Made by a program: the position numbers and the translations under genes | The notes under the pieces: generated by a model | Told to the model about the DNA's origin: nothing | What the model saw: only the letters and a program-made list of their open reading frames with translations | The model's database searches: none | In this document: in pieces, positions 51,890-62,699 of the stretch | Layout: the number at the start of each line of letters is the position of its first letter | Position numbering within the stretch: position 1 is the first letter of the stretch | Assembly: GCF_030253575.1 (NCBI RefSeq) | Contig: NC_080566.1 | Coordinates: 32,771,001 to 32,835,000, forward strand | Source: Rhododendron vialii | Taxonomy: Eukaryota; Streptophyta; Magnoliopsida; Ericales; Ericaceae | Length of the DNA: 64,000 bases | Direction of reading: 5' to 3'

Positions 51890-52210
51890 CCATTAACTGG
51901 GGGAAAAAGAAATAATTATGCAAGAACACCGCAAAAGTATCCATGGCATCAATGAAGGTCGTAACAAAACCATCTGTGCATAATTACTCTGGCAACATAT
52001 TAATGACAAATTCCAAGAGGTACATCCTGTGATCAATATGCAAATTGTGGATGTTATAGACCAAATTACCCCTTGTGTCAAAGAGTGAGCCTCTCCAATT
52101 AAGGGGCATAATTGGAAAAATTGGGGAAAATTTGGCAAGCGTTCCATTTTCTGGTTTTGTCCAAAAGCTAAACTTCCAGGTATTAACACGTCAAAATTCG
52201 ACAATTCCAT
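51890..52210. repeat. Segment AB, contiguous copy
   Basis: The left part (about 51930-52050: GGTCGTAACAAAA, ATTACTCTGGCAACATATTAATGACAAATT split by short gaps) resembles 55885-56010 and 56050-56215. The right part (about 52060-52200: CAAATTACC, CTCTCCAATTAAGGGGCA, GGCAAGCGTTCCA) resembles 57935-58070. The two parts adjoin here but are 1.7 kb apart in the other copy. Confidence 0.65.
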
Positions 52211-52416
52211 TTTCTGGCTTCCTCTAGTGCCTCGTATCTATGCCAAATAGTACCCCCTCGCTATAAATCTCATTCGCATAAGCACAAGTACTTCCAGTTT
52301 CCAGATTGACGAATAATGCTACTCTTGCACAGTGAGCCAACTAAAGTGTTCAAATACCAAATATTTCTTGCCACACTAATCAGAAAATAAGTTAACTGCT
52401 GCTAATAATGGCTACC

Positions 52417-52558
52417 TTACACTACTCCCTCTTTCGATGAATGAGGCTTCACAAGCTCGTAATTGGTGAGAAATTGTTCTGTCAATTTCTTGTAGTATTT
52501 TGCATCTACATCCCCTTTGAAAGACAGACCGCGTGTCATTGGAAAAAAAGGTTTTTTC
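52417..52558 (-). CDS. Unrecognised terminal exon
   Basis: A minus-strand open stretch after a good acceptor (TTTTCTTTTGGCAG) and ending in TAA: KKPFFPMTRGLSFKGDVDA, then KYYKKLTEQFLTNYELVKPH, then SSKEGVV. The composition looks like real protein, not translated spacer. Just upstream at about 52635-52705 another minus-strand stretch, CGTCNLVDVPVPEVMYSGK, also looks coding, but I could not join the two in phase. I do not recognise the family. It may be the 3' end of a gene whose other exons I did not resolve, or a relic. Confidence 0.35.
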
Positions 52559-52559
52559 C

Positions 52560-54061
52560 TGCCAAAAGAAAACTAAATCAAGTTACAATCATGCTTATCG
52601 TGGTTTAATTAAAAATGACTGCTTGATTGATAAGTTTTCCCGAATACATTACTTCAGGTACAGGCACATCGACCAAATTGCAAGTTCCACATATGACCTT
52701 GCAATAAAAATGGAAAGTCAACAAATCTCGTAAATATATATCAACAAATTTGTTAAAGGGATACTCAAAAGTGAACCAGCCAAAAAGGCCAAGATTAAAA
52801 AAAAAAAAAAAACTACACCTCATTCAGCAGTGCTATGGTGTTGTTTACACACCAAAAAAAACCACTACACCTCTTACATTATTAGATTGGTCTGTTATTA
52901 CCAATGCGATTCGAATGTAGTGCTCATGGGTACAAAATCATAAAAGCAATTCTTTGTTAACACAACTTATCTTTGCCGGACATCCAACTAAAATCTCTAA
53001 ATTAGATCTTAAAACTTGCACTTGGACATTTCATGTGAAGGCTCTGCCGCATCTACACAATATATGATGCAGTTAACAATTCGATTCATAGGAATAAACC
53101 TATACATTGTATTCCTTATTGGAATTTTTGTAGGGTTTTGCAGACCTTTTTTTTTTTTTTTTTCTCTTTTCCTATGGGATGGTTGAAGACTTCAATTGCC
53201 TTTAGCATTCCTGTAGCCATAGCTCAAATTTGTCCATTCAAAGATTTATGTGGGCCGCAAGCTACAACAAAACTGAACCAAAAATAAGGAACTCGTTCAC
53301 TCATAAGTCCTACTATGGAGAGTATGTCATATTTTCAGGTTCCAATACCGTAATCAATGAAAATTTATTATATTAACTAAAACAGTATCTGAGAGAAAAT
53401 ACAGGCAACACCACATAAGAGGATAAAACATCCAGCAAAAATGCAATAATTGTGGCTCATCTACGTTGTTTTAGGAGTTCAGAATACACAGAAGGTCCAA
53501 AACTTATCAAAACAAAAACAGAGAGTAATAAACTGTGAGAAGAACTCCCTTACCTATAGCTGGAGCTCCGACAAGCAAATACAACTAATCAGTCCTACAA
53601 GAACGAAATAAGAAACACAAAAACAATCAGGAATCACTATAACAGTGAGTGCAAGACTATCAAGTATCACCATTAGACCATTTTTTAGAACAAGAAGTCA
53701 GCGTGTATAACCATTTCTTGTAATTTCAAACATGGGTCTGTGTGTGTGTCGAGATTTATTTGGAAAATGGCTCATCTCGTACCAAGCTGACTGAATCCTA
53801 GATGTGGTCAGATTTACAATTTCAGGTCAATTAGCCAAAGAAAGAACAATTCTCTTTCTTTATTGTTTCTTATATGCAGCAATTCCCAGGATTATACACA
53901 ACAGGATGATATGAATGCAGAAGTTACCGCTAGACCTCAGCTGAAACATCACAATGTAGAAGTTCAAAGGCAATTAGAAACCAAGTATATGCCTTCAAAT
54001 GTTAATATCTTCCACTCCATGATCAAAAGAAAAAAAGATCTCATCCACTCCACATATATAC
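52560..54061. other. Unresolved interval with possible small exons
   Basis: Besides the coding-like piece at about 52635-52705, a candidate 41-nt minus-strand exon at about 53557-53597 lies between a strong acceptor (TTTCGTTCTTGTAG) and donor (GTAAGG). Its frame is broken for the SNARE reading that precedes it. A poly-T run is at 53149-53163. Nothing else is supported. Confidence 0.35.
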
Positions 54062-55436
54062 CTTTGTCACCGTATCCTTGAGTCTCACATTAGCATTTTT
54101 AAGGTCTGAAGTTGCCCTATCAACCTGGAATTGAAGGTAGACAACTGCTGGTCTGGAAGGGTATTGAGGCCCTTTTTCCCTCAACTAATGTCATATCTCC
54201 TGCAGGTGGAAGAAGGATAAGCTGGTTAAAATACGGAAGGACTAACCTTGTCATCTATTTCATCTATTAGTGGTACTTGCCTACCTAATTCCCGTTACAA
54301 GTGCCAAAAAAAAATAGAGCCAGCAAGATATGAACAAGAATACTTGCGTCAATTGTACAAGCAAAGCATACCTCATTCAAGTCATTAGCCATGTTTTCCA
54401 GTGTATCTAATCCCTCTGCTATAACATCTGACGCTTCATTCTGCATGAAGTGAGAACTCTCTCAAACAAGAGAATCTTCAATTAAAGAAATCTAGTAAAG
54501 AATCTCAACCAATAGCACCCATTCTTGTTCATCCACCATCACTTGTGTTCATTTAGAATATCAACCAATTCCAGAAGCTGACAAAGGAAACTTAATTTTC
54601 CAAAGCAGTACAAATATGCATTCAAAGGCTCACAAGGAAAACAGGATCATGCGAGGATATTAGACTGGAACCTTTCATTCATGTTAAGGAAAAGCGAACT
54701 CGTTACAAGTTTTAAAGTCAGATTGCCCCCAAAAGAGAAAGTAAAAGCATTTAGCATGGTAGTTTGGAAACATGCATGACACACTGGAAGAGCAGCATGC
54801 ATTGTTGATAACATATAAAATTAAAATTTGCAGTATAGTTCAGAGTTGGTTTGTACAAAGGAAGACAAGATCTGCCACAAAGCTAAACAAAGCGCACACT
54901 TGCTGACTTGAATGTGCTAGGCATTAAGTTTTGTGAAGGCCCCAAAACACACTCTAAAAAAAACACAATTAGGAATCCCTAAAACAGTTCCCGCAAGACG
55001 ATCAAATATCACAAGGTAAAAAAATTTTACAATCCTTATTATGGTCTACTATTTCCACACAAAATACAAGAAAACGTATCACCAATAAAACTAAAACAAA
55101 TAAATATGATGAAAAAACTATCTATCGAACTTGAAAAATCTCATAACTCATACCAATTAATCATGATAACAATGTAGCTCAAAGAGAAGGACATCTACAT
55201 TAATCAGCATAAAAAAAAACAAAAATCATTACCTTCTGGATGCCGTCCTGAATATGAAAGGGCAAGAGATTTCACAATAACTGTAGAAAGCAACAAAACC
55301 AGGCCAAATTATGGTTAGTGGCTCTGTGAGCATATATCTTGGCAAGATGGATAAACAATACCCAAAAAGCTAAATAGATTTGTAAAGCTCACCTTTCGTT
55401 CCTGAGAGAGGATTCCAGACCTTTGAATTAGACCTT
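54062..55436 (-). pseudogene. SYP7-like Qc-SNARE gene fragment
   Basis: Minus-strand exons 55436-55393, 55247-55233, 54440-54372, 54291-54247, 54124-54062 join in phase to a peptide running QERKDGIQKNEASDVIAEG, LDTLENMANDLNEE, LGRQVPLIDEIDDK, VDRATSDLKNANVRLKDTVTK. This is the SNARE coiled coil of plant SYP71-73 syntaxins (EGLDTLKNMAHDMNEEL-like, with the zero-layer Gln in GRQVPL). SYP7 proteins act in ER and plasma-membrane fusion. Signs of decay: the exon starting at 54291 is preceded by CGG instead of an AG acceptor, no proper LRSSRNFC membrane-anchor exon follows, and the long N-terminal domain is missing upstream. It could still be a divergent short gene with exons I missed. Confidence 0.6.
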
Positions 55437-55884
55437 CTATAGTCCAAAAAACAAGCGGGATAAACTGTTATACGAAAGGAAAACGATGAAAAAAAAGTAG
55501 GGAAAAAAATTGCATATAGTTGGTACTTTGTAAAACCGAAAACCTCAAAAGTATATTAGGATTGAGTAGAAACCAGCAAAAGCTTGTTGATGGTTTATGG
55601 TTTTGACGAAGATCAGTTAGGGTTTGAATCATCAAGAGACGACGAAATCTTATCAGTCGCGTAGCCACAGACATGGTCTACGTCGAGAGGCAAATAAACA
55701 CCCTAAAACCACCTGAACCTTTGAACACTAACCAATAAACCATGGGAATAAATGGGGAAAAAAACAGGAAACAGAGTAAAAGGTAATTCTATCTTAAACA
55801 AGTCAACGACACAAAGCTAGAAATGACACATACAATTTATTTTATTAATAAAAAACTGATAGCTATCCAAATAAGGACACAGCA

Positions 55885-56215
55885 GGGAAATTACATCCGC
55901 ATAACTACTCGAACAACATGTTGATGACAAACTCAATCAGGAACATGCATTTTGTATTTATCAAGAGACCCTACAATCGCCCAAAAACATAAGCGTTGGA
56001 GATACTCTTGTCCAACGGAATTCAAACGAACGTAACAACAGCCAAACTCAAACATCCATGGTGCTAAAGAAGGCCGTAATAAAATTACACCTAGATAACT
56101 ACTCCAGTAACATATTGACGGCAAATTGGAAGAGGGACACACATTTTTGTATTTATAGAAAGACCTCACAATCACCCAGAAATATAAATGTGGAAATAGC
56201 CCTAACAAAGCCAAC
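55885..56215. repeat. Segment A, tandem copies
   Basis: Two copies about 200 bp apart share (G)ATAACTACTC, AACATGTTGATGACAAA/AACATATTGACGGCAAA, TTTTGTATTTAT and CAATCGCCCA/CAATCACCCA. Both resemble 51930-52050. Confidence 0.7.
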
Positions 56216-56624
56216 AAAACAACAATTGAAACGACACACAAACTATGCATATGTACTTATACCTACCCAACAGAAAAAAAGGAAAACATGAAATCTACTT
56301 CCTTTTCTTTTCCGATCATTTTCTCTCTCTTTTTTTTATTTTTCATTTACAACCCCAGAGTTGAACACGACCCTAATTGCATGTTCTTTAGTAACTTAAC
56401 TCTGAAACCCAACAACAGAATTAACACCAAAAGCCAAGGGAGAATAATTCCAGGATTGATAAAACCCAGTTCATCAAAAGATATAGAAATCCTAGTTTTA
56501 CCAAAAACAGAGAACACGTCAAATGTATGCAAGGAAAAAAAATTGCCAAACAAACAGAGTACACAAACCACACAATTATCCACCAAGAAAATTCAAGAAC
56601 TCAACTACTTCAACGAACAAAGAG

Positions 56625-56833
56625 GAAAAATTTAGCTTCACAAAACCCTAGTCTGTTGAAAAATCCAATGTCCAAACAAAAACCACTAACAATTTTTGAT
56701 AAATCCCGATGGTTGTCAACCAATAAAGGGGAAAAATTTAGCTTCACAAAACCCTAATCTTTCCTGTTCAAAAATCCCATGTCCAAACAAAAACCACTAA
56801 TGAATTTTTGATAAATTCCGATGGTTGTCAAAA
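56625..56833. repeat. ~103-bp direct tandem repeat
   Basis: GGAAAAATTTAGCTTCACAA begins at about 56625 and 56729. Each copy continues through CAAAACCCTA, TGTCCAAACAAAAACCACTA and CCGATGGTTGTCA. About 90 percent similar by eye. Confidence 0.85.
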
Positions 56834-57377
56834 AGAATAAGAACAAAACCCTAATTTTTCAACTTTCGCGAATCAAAAAGTGTCTGAGACAAAACACATG
56901 AAAACCCTAAAAGAATTACAGGTTTCACAAAACAAAACCCTAATCAGATTAGACATGAACGATTCGACGATAACGAGTACAAGAAACAAAGCATTCTCAA
57001 ATATACGACGGGCAAAGGAACTTTCAAGAAACAAAAGTAGACCTCTGGCCATGGGCGGAGCATAAGAAACACATATTTTATTAAAATATGAATAAATACA
57101 CAAATAGCTAAGGCAAATTGAAGAAAAAGGGAACGAAGTTGTACCCACGATTCTTTACTGCGGTGCCAGATAAACCACCAGAGCTTCCTCTAAATCTAAC
57201 TTTTGTACCCTTATCTGAATCAAAACCTTCAATTTACTCTTTCTCGTCTCCTCTCTCTCTAAAAAGCTCTATTTTGGGGTTCACTGGGTTTTCACGGATA
57301 AGAGAAGAGAGCTTAAGTGCACAAGGGGATCAGTCGTCGAGATTCGAGATATCCAAGCAGATTCCAGCAACGACGAA

Positions 57378-57393
57378 GGGGGGGGGGGGGGGG
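57378..57393 (+). repeat. Run of 16 G
   Basis: Sixteen consecutive G followed by TTGGTTGCGGGTGCGGGG, an island of very high G in an AT-rich region. Possible quadruplex former, and a place where the assembly may be uncertain. Confidence 0.9.
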
Positions 57394-57443
57394 TTGGTTG
57401 CGGGTGCGGGGATTTTGGCCAAACGGCGCCCGCTCTCTCAAAA

Positions 57444-57850
57444 GCTGTGATCATCTGGAACCATCTGCTGGTCTGACTCGTACGATAGTAGCAAGCTCCA
57501 CTCTTAGTGGTGAACTTCGAGCAATCAGAGCAGCTTGTGCTATGGCGATCAATCTGGGAATCAGAGGAGTTGAGGTAGAAGCTGATAATAAACAAGCAAT
57601 ACTTCTTAGTCCCTCCATGGGAGGTGAGTGCTGAAGTCTTGGACATCCGACATTTTGCCAAAGAAGGGGATATCAGGTTCAGATGGATTCGCAGAGGAGC
57701 AAACAAGGTGGTCCATGAGATTGCAGCCCCAGCAAAGAAAAATATTCTCCCCTGTAATTGGTTTACATTTTCTCCGCTGTGGCTGTTTTCTATTCTTTCT
57801 AATGAAGAACCTTTGCAGACCTTTTCGGTTTTATTTGCGGATAAATAAAT
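57444..57850 (+). pseudogene. RNase H-like (RVT_3) domain fragment
   Basis: The plus-strand translation SGELRAIRAACAMAINLG, VEVEADNKQAI, then after a frameshift near 57625 EVLDIRHFAKEGDIRFRWI, RRGANKVVHEIA, matches the RNase H-like module found in plant LINE-derived proteins and LINEs. The acidic residues of E-L-R-A and E-A-D-N are visible; the final H-E pair is VVHEI. The domain's start is missing or disrupted. Transposon-derived remnant. Confidence 0.75.
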
Positions 57851-57934
57851 AAAAAAAATCTGGAACCATCTGCTCTGAAATACGAAAAAAAAATCTACAC
57901 CCTCACACAACGTCAACAGATTATAACGGGAAAG

Positions 57935-58070
57935 ACAAAATTACCCCCAATGGCATAACTAAAGGCTCTCCAATTGAGGGGCACAATTGAAAAAATCGGA
58001 CAAAAGATAGGCAAGCGTTCCAATTGCTTTTGTTCTCTTAGTTTTAAAGCTTAGAAAACAATCAGTTATT
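57935..58070. repeat. Segment B, second copy
   Basis: Shares CAAAATTACC, CTCTCCAATTGAGGGGCACAATTG and GGCAAGCGTTCCA with 52060-52200. Separated from segment A (55885-56215) by about 1.7 kb that has no counterpart in the AB copy. Confidence 0.65.
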
Positions 58071-58797
58071 AGTTAAGACAAGCCAAATTCACTATTTATG
58101 CATACTAATAATAAAATTTGAAAAAAAAAAGTTTTCTATTGGAAAGGAGAAAGTTTTTAGGTCTCAATCGATAACCTCTCTTCGTTTTTTCTTGTTGGGT
58201 TTGTGTTTTGATAATTAATTTTGCTGAATTATGTTCCAAAAAATCATGGAGAACATGGGAAAACAAATTGCTCACATGAAAATAAAGTTTCATCATGCTT
58301 AATAGGTCAACTTCTGCATCTTATGTTTTTGTTCGCTGGATACTTCTTCATCGTAAAAAACTTATCCATACGCAAATGTCAAAGCTAGGGTCACTTTCGT
58401 AACTTTCGTTTGATAAAAGAAAAAACTATTTCCAAAACACAATTTTTTTGATTCTCAATTTCTTTACTATTCCTCGTGAAAGGGGAATTATAGGAAGGAA
58501 TTGATGGGGTTTTTATCACATGCCTGAAGGGTACATTTTAACAAGACCAAAATCAGTTCAGCCAATTTTTTCCATATTCCAAGTTAATCTAACACACATT
58601 TTACAATGATCTTAATTTTATCAAATTTTATCATAAATAAATGTTTGAACCTACAAAACGTACGAATATAAATTTAATGGAACTCCAGTCCACCGGCCTC
58701 CCTTTGTAATGAAGAGTTTGAGTTACTCTTTTACCCTTATATTTTGAAATTATAGGTTCAAAGATACAGACTCATGATCATATTAGTAGGACATATA

Positions 58798-59043
58798 CTC
58801 CATTTGTCTCACTTTGTTGTGTCTGTTTCGTTTTTTGTGCTTCACAAAAAATTATCTATATCTTACAATCTAAAATATTTATTTATGATTTCAAAAACCT
58901 TGTTTAAAAGAAATACAGTAATTGAGATCTATCAAACAAGATCCATATTGAATATATAAAATATTATAAATTAAGAAATATAGATAATTTTTTGAGACGT
59001 CTAAAAAAGGAAGCAGACACAATAAGGTAGGTACCGACGACGA
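58798..59043. mobile_element. Decayed Stowaway-type MITE
   Basis: The left end TACTCCATTTGTCTCACTTT is clear. The right end is diverged but ends GAGTA. Internal motif AGATCTATCAAACAAGATCC is as in other copies. Confidence 0.65.
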
Positions 59044-59052
59044 GTAAACCAA

Positions 59053-59372
59053 CGGGTACCGAAAGGAAGGCGGAGTACATTCTAGGTCCCGCACGAATAA
59101 TTTGATCCGTTCAATAAATTTTAAAACAATACCGTGGCTTGTGAGAAATCAGCTCAGTTCGATATGTGTAGGTGATTGATCCAATCTTCTATTTTTTCAT
59201 TCAGATTCTAAGACACAAATCTGAATGAAAAAATTGAAAATCGGATCAAACACCTATACATATCGGATTGAGTTGATTTCTCGCAAGGTCATTCGATTTT
59301 TTTTCTAAAATTGTTGAACTCAGATCATACGTGCTGGACTCGGTGTAGTCTCCACGTTCCCGTCGGTCCCCT
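59053..59372. mobile_element. Foldback MITE, family F copy 2
   Basis: Inverted ends GGTACCGAAAGGAAGG / complement of CCCGTCGGTCCC. The interior shares ATCAGCTCAGTTCGATATGT and AACACCTATACATATCGGAT with copy 1 (ATCAGTTTAATTCGATATGT). It abuts the preceding Stowaway. Confidence 0.7.
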
Positions 59373-60375
59373 TGGAGTTTTCGTTTAAATGTGTTGGAAG
59401 AAATTTATTGGCAACCAAATGATGCAATGTCACCTGCCTAAAATTATTGTCCATTGTGAAAAAAAATGTATAATTTCTAAATAAAAAAGGATATGCATAT
59501 CATTTTTCATTTTTTTAATATGTTCGCACCAATTTAAAAAACTAGTTAAGACTTTTAAATATAAGCGAAAAAAATCAAATGCACTGATGTATTTTTGTTG
59601 GTGGACTATAATTTTGAAAATGACAAAAGAAGCCTTCATCCTTTTCCTTTTTTTGATTGATCGGAGTAAACCTTCATCCTCTTAAACACAATTTTTATTT
59701 GATGCAATGATGCGTGTTTGGATCTTCCCATACATCGATAAGAAAAAAACTTATGCTTATTTGAAATTGAGAATAAATTAGGCCGGATTAGCCAAGTAAA
59801 AAAGTTAAATTCTTTTATTATTTTAATCATTTTTTCTCATTTATTAGTTTTGCTTTCAATTCTTCTATAGATTCTTAGTTCAGCTCGACGAGAAAAAGCT
59901 AAAAATGTAAATAGACAATTTTTTTAGATTATTGTCTTTTTAAAAATTTTAATTTTAATTAAAAAAAATTAACTTGGTTTATTATTTTAACTTTTACATT
60001 TCTCTCATCGAGCTGAACCAATAATTCACAAAAATATTAACGCAAGATTATAAAATGCAAAAATAACTACTTAAAATAAAATAATAATGTAGCTTTCTTT
60101 ATACTATAAAAACTCAATTACTACAACTCAAAAAAATATGCACAAAGTGCTTTTCTTTTTTATCCAAACTTTGAACGTTTTACCGACTATAATTTTGGAA
60201 TGGTGAGAGTAACGACTTTTTAACACAATAGATTCTGTACTTTATATTATGTTGTTTACTTTTTGAAAATGGATCCTCTCGAGTCCAAAAAAATAATAAT
60301 TTTGCTTGGTACCGTTCATTTGGTGCAATTAATGGTTTAGATGTATTTCTAAACTCTAATTACCGGTAAGAGTTA
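59373..60375. other. AT-rich spacer
   Basis: No gene. 59870-60015 is an imperfect foldback: TTAGTTCAGCTCGACGAGA is answered by TCTCATCGAGCTGAACCAA. Confidence 0.5.
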
Positions 60376-60525
60376 GTCCCTCCATCCCACTTTATTTCAC
60401 ATGTTTTCTTTTTAAGATTTCCTAAAAAATTGGCTATATCTCACAATTTATAATATTTTATAGATTGTTTTCTTTTTGGGACGTCCCAAAAAAGAAACAG
60501 GTGCAACAAAGTAGGACGGAAGGAG
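60376..60525. mobile_element. Short Stowaway-type MITE
   Basis: GTCCCTCCATCCCAC and inverted GTAGGACGGAAGGAG ends, TA on both sides, 150 bp. Internal GGCTATATCTCACAATTTAT is as in related copies, but half of the usual interior is deleted. Confidence 0.8.
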
Positions 60526-60944
60526 TAATTTTTACCGTTAAGAATTGATAAGCAAATTTGAACAATTGATTCTACTAATGGATGGTCCCGATTTGGACTG
60601 TGTCATCTAGTCCAAATCATTGATCATTGATCCAAAATCATTGGACTGAAGAGGATCCCGATTCTTAGTTTTTACACAATCTGATGATATTTGCATGATT
60701 TTAGAAGGGGGGGGAAACCTATTGAAAAGGGTAGATAAGAAAGGGTGGAAGTTCTTGTAAAAAAAAAGGGTTGAAGTAGCAGATATTACGAGCACGGAAT
60801 AATTTTTCCCTGAAGGTACTAGCACGGAATAATTTTTTTTTGAAGGGTTGAAGTAGCAGGTGACACAAGGTTGAACAAAGTTAAAGGGTTAGTATTGTGA
60901 GAAGAGTAAATTCTATCCGGTGGAAACCCCATGGTTTTCACTAC

Positions 60945-61275
60945 CGTATATGGGCCCTACAAGATCTTTTTTGTTACCATCCGAATTGTTCATTTTATAG
61001 AGCCCATAGGGTACTATACTTATATAAAAAATCAGTTTAATTGGATATCGATAGGTATATAAAAACTTGAATTTTAGTTTACAGAAGGGAGGGTCATGGA
61101 TTTTGAAGTTAAACTGTTTATGACTATCCATTTTCTAAACCGAAATCCAATTTTTAATATATCTATTAATGTCCGATGAAGCTTATTTTTGGTGTGCATG
61201 TACTATTTTGCGGGCTCTAAGGGATGAACGGTTCAGATTATAACAAAAAATACTTGATGGAGCCTGTAACGGGCT
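60945..61275. mobile_element. Foldback MITE, family F copy 3
   Basis: GGGCCCTACAAGATCTTTTT...TTGTTACCATCCGAATTGTTCATTT at the left pairs with the complement of GATGAACGGTTCAGATTATAAC...GATGGAGCCTGTAAC at the right. It shares AAAAATCAGTTTAATTGGAT with copy 1. Confidence 0.6.
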
Positions 61276-61315
61276 GTGGTAGAAAGCTGAAAGAATTTAA
61301 ACTCTTTTTGTTCGG

Positions 61316-61512
61316 TTCTCAACTTAGTTTTAGTTTTAGTTTTGTTTTCAATCATTACCCTACTTTTTTTTCCAATCATTACCCTATTTTTTCAATTATT
61401 ACTTTCACATCTCTCTCTATCTCTTTCCAATCATTACCCCTATCTTCAATCATTACTCTATTTCTCTCTCTACCCACTATCAAAACTAAACTAAACTAAA
61501 CTCCCAACCAAA
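61316..61512. mobile_element. Small MITE-like element
   Basis: TCTCAACTTAGTTTTAGTTT at the left against AAACTAAACTAAACTCCCAA at the right are loosely inverted. The interior repeats TCAATCATTACCC four times. Confidence 0.45.
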
Positions 61513-62002
61513 CACTACCAGTATTGTTATCTCCGCCAAAACCAAAAGCACTTCGGCATAAAGACTGACAAATGCAATGATTGACGTTTAGAAAGATCAG
61601 TCATTATGGCGTGTGAGACTCACCATTGCCAGCTCACTGAGTTGACTGTAGATTTTGCATTCATTTTTTATGTTTTCCCTTTTCTCTGTTTTCAATTTAT
61701 TGCCCAACATTTTTTATTTTTGTATTTTATTATTACTAGAATAAAAGGCCCGGAAGTTTATTTCAATATTTTTTTTCCCACAGAATTAATGCAATATCGA
61801 ACCAGTTGTGTATCCTCTTAGTTTTTTTTTTTTTTTTTACATTATGCTCCAATAAACTCTCGAATATGTGGTTCGGATCATTCGAATGTTGAAATAGTTA
61901 TATACTTCTCCAAGTCTAATAATTTGATTCGATTGTATTTATTTTTTCTAAATCAAGACCAAATCAACTAAAATACAAAAAAAATGGAGCAAACTGCTGT
62001 TT

Positions 62003-62690
62003 TTTTTTTTGACAGAAGTGGAAGGTACTGCATTGATAAAGCCTAATAGCACTTACACAACGAAATTCATTACAGATAACTTGGACAAAGTCAAACTAAT
62101 TATCTAACTGAAACATAACGAGAAAGAATGAGGCGATTGATGTCTTCATCCCCAGCCCAGACATCGCCTGACGCATTTTCTGCTGAGCGAAAAATTCATA
62201 TATCCTACAGCAGTTTCAAAAAGAGATACATTGCTAGTCAAGAAAAAAAGGCAACAAGAATCCAAACGATCAAATGAACTTTGACCAGAAATGAACACAC
62301 TAATGAATTTCTAGCAAACCACCAATAGATACATACTAATCTTCTCGAGTTCGAACAATAAAAAAATCGTCCAAAGGGAAACTTTATTACTCTCACAAGG
62401 AGAGACAAAACTCCCCCAGATCTTGCTCTAATTCTGCTGCCCAAAAACCACTGAACGGATCGCAACCCTCATTATCTCCACCGCTGCTGCCACAAGGGCT
62501 CCGGCGACGGCGAAGCCCGCCAAACAGAGAGGATCAGATCTGAGGGAGAAGAAAACGAAAAGAAAAAAACCATAGCAAGAGGAGGAAGAAAGAGGAGAGC
62601 GGATGGATGAGGAGGAACCCAAAGGGAGGAGGGAGAGGGGCGCCTCCCCTCGGCAAAAAACAAGGCTGTTGTGACTTCTCAAAATCGCTT
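62003..62690 (-). mobile_element. Retroposon, minus orientation
   Basis: A T run at 62001-62010 represents a poly-A tail on the minus strand. The 3' part (TTATCAATGCAGTACCTTCC on the minus strand) resembles plant LINE tails and the copy at 15381-15500. The upstream GC-rich part (62430-62650) holds minus-strand frames such as FAVAGALVAAAVEIM, but no LINE domain was found. Confidence 0.45.
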
Positions 62691-62699
62691 TGGAGCTCT

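Noticed and set aside
53535..53595. GAPAIGKG on the minus strand, resembling an adenylate kinase P-loop
   Set aside because: The frame is preceded by a stop, crosses a good splice donor and lacks any other kinase motif. It is more likely chance or a decayed membrane segment.
57281..57916. 211-residue minus-strand ORF
   Set aside because: It is antisense to the RNase H-like segment and translates the G16 run as poly-Pro. No family resemblance.
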